Of a stretch of 64,000 bases of DNA, positions 34,269 to 46,049 are shown piece by piece. The translations under genes were made by a program, and so were the position numbers. Every line of letters starts with the position of its first letter. The first letter of the stretch is position 1. The notes beneath the pieces are model-generated. The model searched no databases, was not told where the DNA came from, and was given only the letters and a program-made list of their open reading frames with translations. The stretch comes from Copromyces sp. CBS 386.78 (Eukaryota; Ascomycota; Sordariomycetes; Sordariales; Sordariaceae), in assembly GCA_030685235.1 (NCBI GenBank), contig MU839088.1, forward strand, positions 434,001 through 498,000, read 5' to 3'.

Positions 34269-35477
34269 TTTGATGGGTTTGGTGGTGGTGGTGATGGTGG
34301 TGTCGGCGGTGGAGGATTGTATTGGTGCTGATGGGTAATTAGTTGAAGGTGGATGATGTCGCTTTTGAAGAAAATTGGCTTATGGTAGTATGTCTGGTGA
34401 AATGCCGTACCAAGATATCAATCCATTAAAGGGCACATGGATTATATATATCTAGAAAAAAAATAAAAAAATAAAAAATAACAAAAGAAAGTCGGCCTGG
34501 TCCAGACTGCCGGGCTCCATGCTCGATAGCAAATAACGGTTGATGTCATTCTGATGCCGGGATTCACATGCGATTCCCTGTCGTCCCCATCACAACGGTC
34601 CCCGACTCCCGTGACGGCCGGGATGTACCAGACAAGTGATAACAATCCATGAACCTATCAGCTTGTTAGCTGGCACACCATTTGGAGGCCACGGCGGATC
34701 GAGCGCGTCATTCATCGAGGGTTTTGGTAGTGTAGATGGTCCTGTTTGTAAATCATTTTGGGGCGTTGAAGTCTTGGCTCTGGGGTTCGTGGAGACCGAA
34801 ATGCAAAACGGGGAAGATCAGGTGGATCCGGGGGTCATGGGGTTTTTGGGTTTTCCATGGGAATCAAGAAATGGCCTTCAGAAAAAAAGGGTTGAAGGAC
34901 AATGTAAGGTAGTCTTCGTCTGCTCACATATGGTTGTCCGAAGGCCATTTCCGATTCACTTTAGTTCGAGCCCTACTGGTTCCCAGGTCTTCGTTTTCGG
35001 TCAGTCATGAGCACCGCAGTCTATCTTCTGTCCCCGAGATCTCGCCCGGAACAGCGGCAACGCATCACCGGAGGACCATATCGACTAAGAGCCTTTGGCT
35101 GCGAATTCCAGCAAAATCGCACCACGGTCGGGGACTTCATTGATTTTTTGGGGCCTGGTCCCGCGATGAGGTGGCATGGCGCGGACCTTCCGTACGTCAT
35201 CGTGGAGCGCCCTATTTCGACGACAAGGGACAACCCGGGCAGTGACAGGGTAAAGCATAAACAAGAGCAAAACTGTTTGAGACCAGAGTTTGAAGGGGAG
35301 GGCTTGGGATTTGAGAAATACGGGTTGTCTCATAGCGGAAACCCTCCCACGAGAAGGAAGAAAATGCGGCAGTGCAGGAGAAGATGATGGATCAAGGTGC
35401 AACAACATTTGCTTTTCGCTAATTGGTTGCACCATATAAGAGCGTTAAATAGACCCATATTTCAACATATAATAACA
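34269..35477. other. intergenic, no gene recognised
   Basis: This contains an A/AAAT-rich run at 34455-34485 and otherwise ordinary base composition. No supported coding or RNA gene is seen before the tRNA. Confidence 0.45.
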
Positions 35478-35573
35478 GGCTCAATGGTCTAGTGGTATGA
35501 TTCGCGCTTCGGGTTAAACCCTCATGGTCACCATGAATGTGCGAGGTCCCGGGTTCAAATCCCGGTTGAGCCC
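35478..35573 (+). tRNA. tRNA-Pro (anticodon CGG) with intron
   Basis: The acceptor stem GGCTCAA pairs with TTGAGCC, followed by a C discriminator. A-box bases TGGTCTAGTGG and B-box GGTTCAAATCC are intact. The anticodon stem CGCGC/GTGCG (one G-T pair) closes the loop TTCGGG+T with anticodon CGG at 35510-35512. A 24-nt intron (35514-35537) sits between positions 37 and 38, the standard nuclear position. The variable loop is AGGTC and the T stem CCGGG/CCCGG is perfect. CCA is not encoded, as usual in eukaryotes. Confidence 0.95.
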
Positions 35574-35584
35574 CATCTTGTCTC

Positions 35585-35591
35585 TTTTTTT
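35585..35591 (+). terminator. RNA polymerase III terminator
   Basis: A run of seven T residues starts 11 bp after the tRNA 3' end, the expected polymerase III stop. Longer T-rich runs follow to about 35710. Confidence 0.8.
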
Positions 35592-37189
35592 CTATCTTCG
35601 CCCAGCTTGCCCCTGACCTCTCTTTGCTCTTCAACTTTTTTCCTATACTCTTTGGGGTCAATCTTCTTCTTTTTTTTTCTTCTTTTTTTTTCCTTTTTTT
35701 TTTTTTTTTCCCTCCTTCTCGTCAAAATGTGGCAGACAATAAGCTTGGCTGTCATGACATTCTCGTGATGTTCTAGGTATGCGAGGGCTTGGCGGCAGGT
35801 CGCAGGCGTAGTGGGTGTGCGAGACAAGCGTGACACCAATTTGCGTTGGGCTGCAAGGATCAAGGGGCATTGTGTGGTTGTTTCTGTGAGGCTTCAAGGC
35901 CGCAGATCTGGCGACCGATATATAGTAAGCGGATCAGCTGGTCCTATTCCAAGCAACCGAAAGGATAGAGTGCTAAGATATTTTGGGGTGCCGAAAAAGG
36001 CTTCTTTCCAGGTCTTGAAGTCCATCTCCACGTTTTATCCAAAAACCCCTGCGCAAGCAACCGTTTGTTTTGGCTAGTGAGCTACTATAACTAGAGTGAA
36101 CCCTTTTCCTGGAAAAGTGCTTGTTTTAACACAGGATGTTCTTAGGAATCGATTAACCGTTGGCCGGTTTTTCTATACTCCCAACCCTTTTGGTGGTCCA
36201 GTCTAATAAGGAAGGGCGTTTGACATTCCCACCTTCAAACACTAGAACTATGTACTCGAGGACCTGCTTGTTGAAAAATGTACGTATCTAGCGATCCTAC
36301 TATAGTTGAATCCTGGAAAGTTCTAATAGTTCGGAGCTAAATTCATGTCTCCGCAAAATCTTACCGTGGATATGATCCTGGAAGCAGTTGAGCCGCAATG
36401 ACACACTCAGAGTAGGAACTGTGGTACGTTAGAGCTAGTACACTAGGTGTATTTGTTGTCTGTTATATGTGCATGCTTTGCCACGTTCAAATGTTTCACC
36501 GCAAGAAGTTTGAAGGTATGTTTGTCCCTTTCTTTTTTGGAGTGTCCAATGTCTATGCTGGTCCAGGTCGAGTGGGTATATCCTAATTCGCTGAGCAAGT
36601 GCTTAACAAGCTTGTAGAAATCGTCAATGTCCGATTCACCAGCAAGAACGTCAAAGGCATAATATCCGTCGGCCGAATGGGTCCAGTATTTCAGGGACCG
36701 TTGCAGGAGTTGTGGCGTCGCATCACTTTGTGCTGTATTGCCAGAATCTACTATCTCTTTGGATGGTCAGCGACTTGTAGTAGGTGAGCGTAGTCGAGGA
36801 GGTAAAGAGTGGAAGACCTTGTAATGGACGGCAGGTGTTCGGAACCAACTGAGATGTCCAAACTTACGAACAAGGGGGCTTACCTGGCTCAGTCGACATG
36901 AAGATAAGAAGGATCGGAATGTATTCGCAGATGGTTGCTAAAGGCCTAATTTCTAGGACTGCGGTTGAAGGATGTTTCGTGATGACGCTTTCCCAGAGCC
37001 TACACTCGGCACCACCAATCTAGCAAGATAACCCAGCCATCTATCCCATGCGGCGTCCCGATAGTCCCGTTTAACCAACTCACACATCCCCTCCATCCAT
37101 CAACTTCTACCAGAAAAAGAGAGAACACTTGACATCATTACACATTAACCCGTTTTCACTCTTGATTCCTACCCCAAGGCTTGATGAAC
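35592..37189. other. intergenic, no gene recognised
   Basis: The first 120 bp is T-rich simple sequence (35640-35710). The rest has moderate AT content and only short chance frames. Nothing supports a gene. Confidence 0.45.
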
Positions 37190-38014
37190 CTAAGGATTCC
37201 GGCTCTCTAGCTCATACCCCTGCGGCTGACCACCATGCACCGGCGCATCATAATACGTCGTCTTAGGATATTGCGTCGCTGGTGCTCCGTAGGCGGCGGC
37301 GTTGTTGTCGACAGGAGTGACGCCCACGCTATACGGGCTGGCAGGATATTTCTGTGCAGAAGGCTGAGCCTGGCTGGCATAGGCCTGAGAAGCGTAGGTC
37401 GTGTCTTCAGCGTAAAAGCCGGTACTAATGGCAGGGTTGACGGCCTGGACGTAGCCGTCGCCCTTGGCGCCGGGATTGAGGTCAACCTTGCGGAATCGGT
37501 GGAAGATGACGGAGGCGTAGATGAGCATGCCTACGAAGGAGATGCTGTTTTGTGGGTGGATAGGTTAGTATGACAGTAATTTTGTCGGGGAAGAGAAGGA
37601 AAGGGGAAAAACCCACAGAATGACAATCCCAAGAATAATTGTTCCCGCACTCTTGATACCAATCATGGCTAAAATAATAAACACCACCCAAATGGTGGTC
37701 TGCACGACGTTCGTGATCAGGAATAGCTTTGGACTCAGAGTTTTTTTTACTCTCTTGACGATGCACACAATGTCGAGCACCAAACACAAGAAGACGAGCG
37801 TCATCTCGACCGCCACAATGGCAATCGCCCCGTTCACTGCACCGCCGCCAAAGTCGCTTTCTAGATCGTCATGTGAGAGGGCAATGGCAGCGACCACGAG
37901 ACCGCAGGCGGCTAGCTCGATAACCATGATGATGATGCGGATTACCCAGAAGGGAATTAGAACGCGCTTGAGGAAGGGCGAGGAGTCGCCGATCACGTAG
38001 GGTGGGGGAGGCAT
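37190..38014 (-). CDS. four-TM MARVEL-like membrane protein
   Basis: Exons 38014-37617 and 37544-37190, joined by a 72-bp GTGGGT/AACAG intron in phase 2, give about 250 residues. Four hydrophobic segments are visible: VLIPFWVIRIIIMVIELAACG, NGAIAIVAVEMTLVFLCLVL, LITNVVQTTIWVVFIILAMI, and, across the splice junction, GTIILGIVILISFVGMLIYA. A short basic loop (VKRVKKTLSPK) lies between the second and third. The cytoplasmic tail is rich in Tyr, Ala, Gln and Pro (SQAYASQAQPSAQKYPASPY). This fits the fungal MARVEL-domain proteins associated with membrane apposition and cortical patches. The precise role is not visible from sequence. Confidence 0.8.
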
Positions 38015-38738
38015 GGTTGCTGATGTTTCTCGTTATCTTTTGCTCTTATTGTCCCTTTTCTTTCTGTGATAGCCGCACGGGCGTTGATTGAATGCTTGTT
38101 ATCTGTAGATTCTTCGATAGGGTGTCCGTTCGTTGGTTAGAGATGAGCGTCGTTATCGTCGTCGTCGTCGTCGTTTCTTTGTTCTCGGGTCGTGATGAAG
38201 GGAGCACACGTGAACTGAAGTTTAATACACGCGACGGAACTCTAGAGGGAAAGAAAAGCAAGAAGATCAGACTAGAAGAGGTTCACCAAAAGTTCTTCGT
38301 GCCAGCGCAACGACAGGTTATAAAGAAAAGAGGAACTGAAGTGTGGTGAGACTGAGCCTGTGAGCGTGGCTTGGGCTCGTAACCTTCCCTCAGAACAAGG
38401 TTAGGGGGACCCTGCAGGCCATCCCCCGCAAGTTCGAAAAAGACGAAAGACAGCCAGCCTGGAAGCTATTCCCAGATAGGTCAAGCACCATGTCAAACAC
38501 GGCGCTTGAGTTACAAAGAGGCCAATCATGACTTGCCACCGCCGATCACACTGCCCCTGCTAGAAGTTAAATCATGCTTGGCATGGGCCACTGTTTTTGT
38601 TCCCGCTTCTTGTCCTTTCGCCCTTGCTTTCTTTGTTCAGTTCCCATCCTCGCTGCCTGGAACGGCCCAGCAGGGCCCAGGGGGAAGGCACAAGGGACGC
38701 GGCACGGCTCCGCCACTTCAGGCACATCTCGAATCTTA
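38015..38738. other. intergenic, up to the transposon nest
   Basis: This is the upstream region of the MARVEL-like gene. It includes a GTCGTC simple repeat at about 38150-38175 on the leader side. No other gene is seen. The transposon nest begins right after a TTA at 38736-38738. Confidence 0.5.
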
Positions 38739-39113
38739 AGGCCTGTTCGGGTCCGCGTTAGGGATTTTAGAAAATAAACGTGTTAACGTGCAGGGTCCGC
38801 AGCTGCACTCCTGCAACATTAAGGCAGCGTTAAGGTACTCGTCAGGTCTTCAAAACCGACCCCATGACTAGTGAGCGAGCCCCTAGTCAGGGACATTGAA
38901 TCGTACATGCCCATTGATTCGTACCAGAAAAATGGGGTACCTCCCCCACCCGTAAATTTGATAGCAAATCAAGGTACATCCGTTGCACTACATATTTTTT
39001 TAATTATATACAACCTAAAAATTCTTCGCACTACCCAATACTCTAACCGTAACCGCTATTTACACTCTCGAATCTCCTTATTACATCTCGAATCTGCTAT
39101 TAATTAATATTAT

Positions 39114-39324
39114 TGTCATAGGGCTAGGGCCCAGAGTTGTGGCGCTCTAGTCTTCACGACTAGAGCTATTACGCCGTAGTTATTTCTGTAGCTATATTCG
39201 CGCAGCCCCCCTTAAAACTTCGCACTTCCAGTAGATCCGCCTTAAATAGACTTTTCTCCTCTTCATAGAACTTTAATTAAATTATACAATTAATACCCAT
39301 ATTAACCGTATTATCCCCGTTATA
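39114..39324 (+). repeat. 5' LTR of the chromovirus
   Basis: Direct repeat of 45631-45841. This copy is the more heavily mutated on the 3' side (for example CCCCGTTATA where the other keeps CCCCGTTACA), while it keeps the original TGTCATAGGG start. Confidence 0.9.
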
Positions 39325-40420
39325 TTAAATTCTATTTATAATATATTTAATAGAATAAAATAAACCGGCGCCGCTAATATAATTAAACGTAGAAGGGTTG
39401 CCTATCGATTTCGTCGCAGCTACTAATATTGCTATTATTAAATAGTAGGTTATTACTACTATAGAAATTAAATGCTTCGAAGATAAACGCTTCTACGTTT
39501 TCGTAAATAAAAAAACTTTTATTATAAAGATTTTTACTAATAATAAATTCTTTACCGCTATTAAAGTTGCGATTAGTTCTACTTCCTAAAGTATATAATA
39601 CCCTATAATAATTACCGTTAGCCCGAACGCCCTAATTAATATTAAATAAAAAGCCGTTTCGTCGTATAATTCTAAGTATAAAAATATTCGTTAACCGAAG
39701 TAGGATAGTACTACTACTTCCTTTAATTTTTATATAATTTAATTAAAATTTACTTATAAAGAAGAAAAAATTATTAGAATTATTACTAACGATAAATTTA
39801 AATAATTAATATTATTAAATACCTTCCCCGCCAATAAAATATTTATAATAAAAGCCTTTTAACGTTAGGGAAAAGCGAACGGAATATATAATTCCGAAAG
39901 ATTTTTTAATTAATTAAAAAAGGTCTTTAATAATAAAAATAAAAAGCGTTTCGTATTTACCCGCTTATAATCGGTTCGCTAAAAAAATAATTAAATTTTA
40001 TTTAAATAATTCCCTACCTTTAAAATTAATTTTACTAAGGCTAGTAATCTTATTTAAAAAAATAATTCTAAATTCGTTTAGCTAGAAACTTCGGTATTTA
40101 TAAATTTCTATAATTAATTAATTTTTATTTTTATATTTTAAATTTATTCTTTCTACGTCGAATAATTAAAGAATATTACGTATAAATATGAAAATAATAA
40201 AATCTTCCCGGGTTATACTTCCTATAATTATTATAATTCCTATTAGAATTTACTTTCCTATTATTAAAGTACCTAGGCCGCCTTAATTACCTTCCTTAAA
40301 AATATAAACGGAAATACCCCTATAATAATAGAATATACGAAAACGAAGAATAATAAGGATAAGAAATACGCTAAATAAATTTCTATAGAAGAAAAAAATA
40401 AACGCTATATTTAAAACCTC

Positions 40421-40462
40421 TATTTACAATATAGAGTGAACGGATATATAATTAGTAATTAT
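40421..40462 (+). pseudogene. RIP-converted gag zinc knuckle
   Basis: The plus frame reads YLQYRVNGYIISNY. Replacing the four Tyr with Cys, Cys, His and Cys gives exactly the CX2CX4HX4C knuckle of retroelement nucleocapsids. Each change is the single transition expected (TGY to TAY, CAY to TAY). Confidence 0.75.
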
Positions 40463-41394
40463 AAATATTTACCTACTTAATATTTTACCGCTATTGGCGT
40501 TAGGGCTACTAAAACTAAATTTAAAGTAGAATTAATATTAGAAGATAATAGTAATAATAATTATTTTACCGCTAACGAATTAGAAAAAGAATAATTCCCT
40601 TATATAGTCAAATAAAAGAACGTTCTAAAATATTAAATAAGGAAACGGGAATAAAGAACTTCCCGGGTCCTATAGAAATAAATATTATAAAGATATTTAT
40701 AGCTATTAATAATAAAGATCGTTTTTATATTTTCGTTAATAAAGGTTATTAATATTATACTATAATTAGTAAGAAGGTCGTCGAATAGTTAAAGATCCTT
40801 ATAATCCCTATATTTAAAAGAATAATTAGAGGAACGTCCGCTAAAATAGAGGGAATTGAGATTAAAGGGATAGTATATTTTAAAATAGATATTTATAAAT
40901 ACGATTTTATAATTTACGTTTATATTATTCCGCAATTGGAATTCCTGGTTATTTTAAGAAAACCGTAATTAATAGCAATAAAAGCCTATTCTATCCCCTA
41001 CGAATATAAATTCTAATATAGTATAACCGGTTACTAAATACTATACTTAAAGTATTCCCCAAAAGGGTTATCTCCTAAAGAGAGAGAAATTAGAAAGGCC
41101 GTTTACTATATAACGATTATATTTATAGCTACTATAAATCGGATCTAGAAATGGAATAGCCGGAAAGTTATAGAATCGGCGATATTTTCGGTCAACTTAC
41201 AAAATATTAAAAAAGCTCTTAAACCGAAAATTAATTTACTAGAAAAAGAATTATAAAAACGTATCTTCGTAAAATTCTACAATCTTTTATTCGTTTAAAA
41301 ATAATTTAAAACCGATAAATTTAACCCCTATCGCCTAAATGTTAATTATAAGATTAAAATTAAGAAGGACGAAATTAGTTAACAATTTCTGCTA

Positions 41395-42240
41395 TTTGTA
41401 AATTACTTTTATAATATATTTCGAAAGGAATTCTTAGTATTAAAGAAGACAATTAGAAACTTTATAAATAAAGGGTTTATTTATATTAATAATTCCTTTA
41501 CGGCTATATTAGTATTCTTTGCTAGAAAGTTTAATAATAGTCTACGCTTCTACTACAATTATAGAATTTTTAACGCTATTATTAGAATAGACCGCTACCC
41601 TTTATTATTAATTAAAGAGATTTTTAAAATTATTACTAAAGTAAAGTTATTTATTAAAATAGATATAATATAAGTTTTCTATAAAATTTATATAATAAAG
41701 GGTAAAGAAGGTAAAACGGCGTTTAAATACCATTATAAATTATTCGAATAGATAGTAATACCGTTTAAACTATATAATATATTTACAACGTTTTAATAAT
41801 ATATTAATAGTATTTTAAGTAATTATTTTAATAAATTTACTTCCGCCTATATAAATAATGTACTAGTCTTTTCGTTTAATTCGAAAGCCGATTATATAAT
41901 TAAAGTACGTAAGGTCGTAGAGTATATAATAATTGTAAATCTCTATTTCGACCTGAAGAAATATAAATTTACCGTTAAAAGCATTAAATATTTCGGCTTT
42001 ATTATAATTGTAAGGGTTAATATTTAAATAAATCCGGAGAAAATTAGAGCGATTATCGAATAAGAGGTACCTATATTTTAAAAAAGAGTAAAGAGCTTCT
42101 TAGGATTTACTAATTATTATTAGATATTTATTAAAGTTTTCTCCTTTATAATAGGGCCGCTAACCGCGCTTATAAGTAAGGGGGTCCCCTTCGAATGGAC
42201 TAAAGAGTGCGATAAGGCCTTTAAAAAGTTAAAGTAATTA
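41395..42240 (+). pseudogene. Gypsy reverse transcriptase, stop-riddled
   Basis: With stops ignored, the plus frame reads through the family landmarks NKGFIYINNS, SLRFYYNYRIFNAI, DRYPLLLIKEIF, KTAFKYHYKLFE and PFKLYNIFTTF. A decayed catalytic box AYINNVLVFS follows (family YLDDVLIYS, both Asp now Asn). After it come FLGFTNYY, FIKVFS, PLTALISKGVPFEWT and CDKAFKKLK. This order and wording are those of Ty3/Gypsy reverse transcriptase. Confidence 0.9.
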
Positions 42241-43239
42241 TTTATAGAAGCTCTTATCTTTACTTAGTAGGATTTAAATCTCCTTATTTTTCTCGAAATA
42301 AATTATAGTAGTTATAATTTCGGTAACGTACTTATTTAAAAAAGAGATAATTAAAAAACCGCCGTCGTTTATTATTCGCAAAAATTAATACCCGCCGAAT
42401 ATAATTACCCTATTTATAATAAAAAAATATTAGCCGTTATTAAGTATATAGAGGAATAGTCGGCCGAATTTTATAGTTACGAAAAATTCGTAGTAATAAT
42501 AGATTATTATAATTTTAAATATTTTATAGAGAAGTATTAATTCTTTAAATATTAAGTACGGTAGGCCGAATTTCTCTCTTATTTTAACTTCGAAATCTTC
42601 TACCGCCTAAATAAATTCGCTGTAATCCTAAATACTTTATTTCGTTAGAATTAGAATAAATTTAATAGTATAAACGCCGAAGCGAAGAATATATAATTTA
42701 TCTTTAAAACTGCCTTTAAAAATTACGTTTATATAATACTTATTATTATTATAGGGGGGGGCGTAAAAATATTTAAGAATCCGGATTTATAGTAATTCTA
42801 CGATAAATTCTCTTAAAAAAACGAAGTTTATTAAGTAATTTATTAAATAATTATTAATAAAGATAAAATCTTCCTAATATTAATATAGGGCTTAAAAATA
42901 TAATTCGGCGAATATACAATTAATAGGCTAAGTAAATTCTATTATAGAGGGTACGTCTAAATTCTTAGCGCTTCTATAATTATAGAAGCGGCCGCTTTTT
43001 ATATATCCTTAGAAAATTTAGAGAGGAACGTTCTTTGTATTCACATTATTTAAAAGACTTACAATTTGAAGGCTTTAGGCTACCCTAAAAGAAAGGGTAT
43101 TATTTATATTATAAATAGAGACTTTTATTAAATATTAATAAGTATATATATCCGTTAATTCTTAATTAATTATAATACGTACGGTAAGGTAAAGTATTAG
43201 AGAGATTAGAAAAAGAGGTTACTAAAACCCCTCCCTATC

Positions 43240-43780
43240 TTTAATTAGTTTTTAGGAAAAATTTAAATAGATTTTATTACTAATCTCCCTTCTATAGGAA
43301 ATTATATTAGCCTTCTTATTATTAAAAATAGGTTTAGTAAAACGGTGATTTTCGAATTTATCCTATTTATAGAAATAGAAATAATTGTAGAAATATTTCT
43401 CCGTTATTTTATAAAATATTATGGCTAATTATACTCTATCGTTAGTAATAGAAGTACGAATTGGATTAACTATTTTTAAAAGCGTTTTTACGACTTTTTA
43501 AGAATTAAATAACTATTAAATACTACCTTTTACTTATAAATAAACGGCGGCCCCGAAAGGATAAACTAGGAGGTTTAAATATTCTTAAGAGTCTTTATTA
43601 ATTACATTTAAAACGATTAGGATTATTAGTATCCGGCCGCCTAATTAGTAATTAATAGCCAAATTAGTACTACGATTAGAATATCTCCCTTTTTCGCTAC
43701 TTATAATTATTACCTATAATTACTAATAACCTTCGTAATACCCCCTATAGAAATAGAATTTAAAGATCTGTAAGCGAGGG
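43240..43780 (+). pseudogene. Gypsy integrase core, stop-riddled
   Basis: The plus frame, ignoring stops, shows LLIIKNRFSKTVIFEF (family VVVDRFSKMAHF), then SIVSNRSTNWINYF (family IVSDRGTQFTSxF), and INGGPERIN (family TDGQTERVN). The catalytic Asp in the second motif reads Asn. Confidence 0.85.
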
Positions 43781-44150
43781 CTAGCGACTTTATTTCTACG
43801 CTATAATAAATTATAGATTTATATTAAGCGATAATAATTATATCCGTTTAAGAGTAAGAATATTTTACTAATTATAAAAGGGAGCTTATAGAAATTTTTA
43901 AGGTAGGAGATAAAGTTTAATTTAATTTTAAAAACTTTTTTACAGTGCGCCCGAAGAAAAAGTTCGATTAAGTTTACACTAAATATATAGTATTATAAGT
44001 CTTTAATTTATTTATAGTAGAGTTTTCCGACCTTTCTTCGAGGGTATTCGATAAATTTTATATTAATTTACTTAAAAGAATTAAAAATAACCCGCTATTA
44101 AGGTAGGTTACTACTGATTTTTAGCCGTTAATTATTATAATCGATAGTAA

Positions 44151-44265
44151 AAAGGAATATATAATAAAGGAGATCTTTTGCGTAGAAATTATTAAAGGTC
44201 GTAAAATACTCTTAATTAATTAGGAAGGATAGGTTTAGTAAATATAAGAACCCTTAGAAAAATTT
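44151..44265 (+). pseudogene. C-terminal chromodomain of the retrotransposon
   Basis: The plus frame reads KEYIIKEIFCVEIIKGRKILLIN, then a stop where family Trp would be, then EG and EPLEKF. This matches the chromodomain pattern (E/YxVExI, GRxxYLVKWxGY, TWEP.ENL) with the Trp codons turned into stops. It follows a decayed GPF/Y-like linker (SRVFDKFYINLLKRIKN). It classes the element as a chromovirus. Confidence 0.75.
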
Positions 44266-45600
44266 ATTAATATAATTACTTTAAATTATTTCGAAATAGA
44301 ATATAATTTAGTAAATATTAATAACGGGCTAGCAAATTACAATATTATAGAATATACGAAGTAATAACGTTAATAATAGCGACGAAATAGGGTCGGTAGG
44401 CGAAATAAATTACTAAAAACTTCTATTTTAAATTTTAAAATTATTATTTTTTCGGGGTTTTACGAAAGCGACGACCTTCGGCCTTTAATTCTAAAATTCT
44501 CTATTTATAATCTTCTAAACAAATAATTAACTTAATAATATTATTAGTAGTAAACTTAATAGCGAAGCGGGCAATAGGGCGAATAATAGGGTAAAAAAGG
44601 GTAAGATAATTGGAAAGCGGCGTACGGGCGGAAATAGAAATAGTAGTAAGAGTAATAATATAAGCCGGGGTAGTAGGAACGGCGGCGACCTTAAGGTTAA
44701 AGAAATTTAATAACTAATTATATTTATATTTAATTATTATTAACTTTATTTATTTAATAAATTTAAGTTAAAGGATAAAATTCATTAGTCAATAACTCGG
44801 TCCTTTAAAAATTTAATTATATTACGTTAAATAATAAGATTCTAACGTATATAAGCGTACGCTTTCTCTTCTTACCTAAGCGCTGCTACTTCCTAAGTAG
44901 TAGCGAATTATTAAATAAAGGGGGAAGCGCAATTATATTTTTTATTATTATTATAGTAAGAAAGGTATAAAGCAATATTAGGCTTAATAACGTAATTATA
45001 TTTAATATTAAAGTATAAAATATAAAGGATTATAAAAGGTTTATATTTATTTTGCGAAAAAATATAGTCGGTTAGCGAATAATTAAGGTAGGAGACGACG
45101 AAGAGTATTTATTAGTCCGTAATACTTTTTAATAAGCTTCTTAGGAATTTCGGCGGCGTTAAGAGTAGTAGTAATATTAAAAACGGTAATAGTACTACTA
45201 CTACGGCTATAATTAATAAAAATAAATAGAAAGGCGCGTAGAGGAAATTAGGGCGAACGCGGCGAAAGGGAAGAATATACGTTAGGGAGGGGGGAAAATT
45301 TAAATTTAGAAGAAGTAAAACAGGGTATTTATATACGTAAATATTCGTAAATAATTAAAAGGATTAAAGAACGGTATTTACTTTAGTAATTGAATAATAG
45401 ATAAGGAAAAGAGGAGAAAGGGAGAAGGGAAAAGTTATAGAAGAAAGGGGTTTTTATAAATAGATTTCTAAGTACGGTTGTACGTACGGCTGCCTATCCT
45501 ATTAGAGGCCTATAAGTAAGAGCGATCGTTATTTAATAAGTTTTTCGGTTAGCGAAGAAATAGAAGGTAAGTACTATACGGCTATAATAGGATAGTAGGG

Positions 45601-45630
45601 TAGGAGGGGGAGAGGGAAGGAGGGGGGTAA
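45601..45630 (+). promoter_or_regulatory. polypurine tract of the retrotransposon
   Basis: About 28 bases of almost pure A/G directly before the 3' LTR are the expected primer for plus-strand DNA synthesis. RIP has spared it because it contains no CpA on this strand and little on the other. Confidence 0.75.
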
Positions 45631-45841
45631 TATTATAGGGCTAGGGCTCGGAGTTGTAGCGCTCTAGTCTTTACGATTAGAATTATTACGCCGTAGTTAT
45701 CTCCGTAGCTATATTCGCGCAACCCCCCTCAAAACCTCGCACCTCCGGTAGATCCGCCTTAGACAGACTTTTCTCCTCTTTATAGAACTTCAATTAAGTT
45801 ATACGACCAGCACCCGTGTTAACCGTGCTGTCCCCGTTACA
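45631..45841 (+). repeat. 3' LTR of the chromovirus
   Basis: Second copy of the 211-bp LTR. It starts TATTATAGGG (RIP-altered from TGTCATAGGG) and ends CCCCGTTACA. It is followed by the target duplication ATTAT. Confidence 0.9.
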
Positions 45842-46049
45842 ATTATCGATAATTATACTTATCTTTATATACGTATAGTCTATAAAGCCTCCTAATACAA
45901 TTCAATCAATTTTAATTAACTATAATCCCCTTTAATTATTCGATTTTACCGTCTCTCTCTCGCTCTAGTACAATATCGCCACAATATCTCTATTACTCTC
46001 GCTATACCTTCCTAACCTTATAAACCCGCTAACAATATTCAAAGTACTA

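Larger units (their letters stand above)
39114..45841 (+). mobile_element. Ty3/Gypsy chromovirus LTR retrotransposon, RIP-dead
   Basis: Two 211-bp direct LTRs bound the element: 39114-39324 and 45631-45841. The ancestral ends read TGTCATAGGG and CCCCGTTACA. One LTR keeps TG and the other keeps CA, with RIP transitions at the partner sites. ATTAT flanks it on both sides (39109-39113 and 45842-45846), a clean five-base target duplication. A polypurine tract (45601-45628) precedes the 3' LTR, fixing plus orientation. Inside, in order, are gag with a mutated CCHC knuckle, protease, reverse transcriptase/RNase H, integrase and a chromodomain, all riddled with stops. It sits in the 5' part of the pogo-type element. 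Confidence 0.93.
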
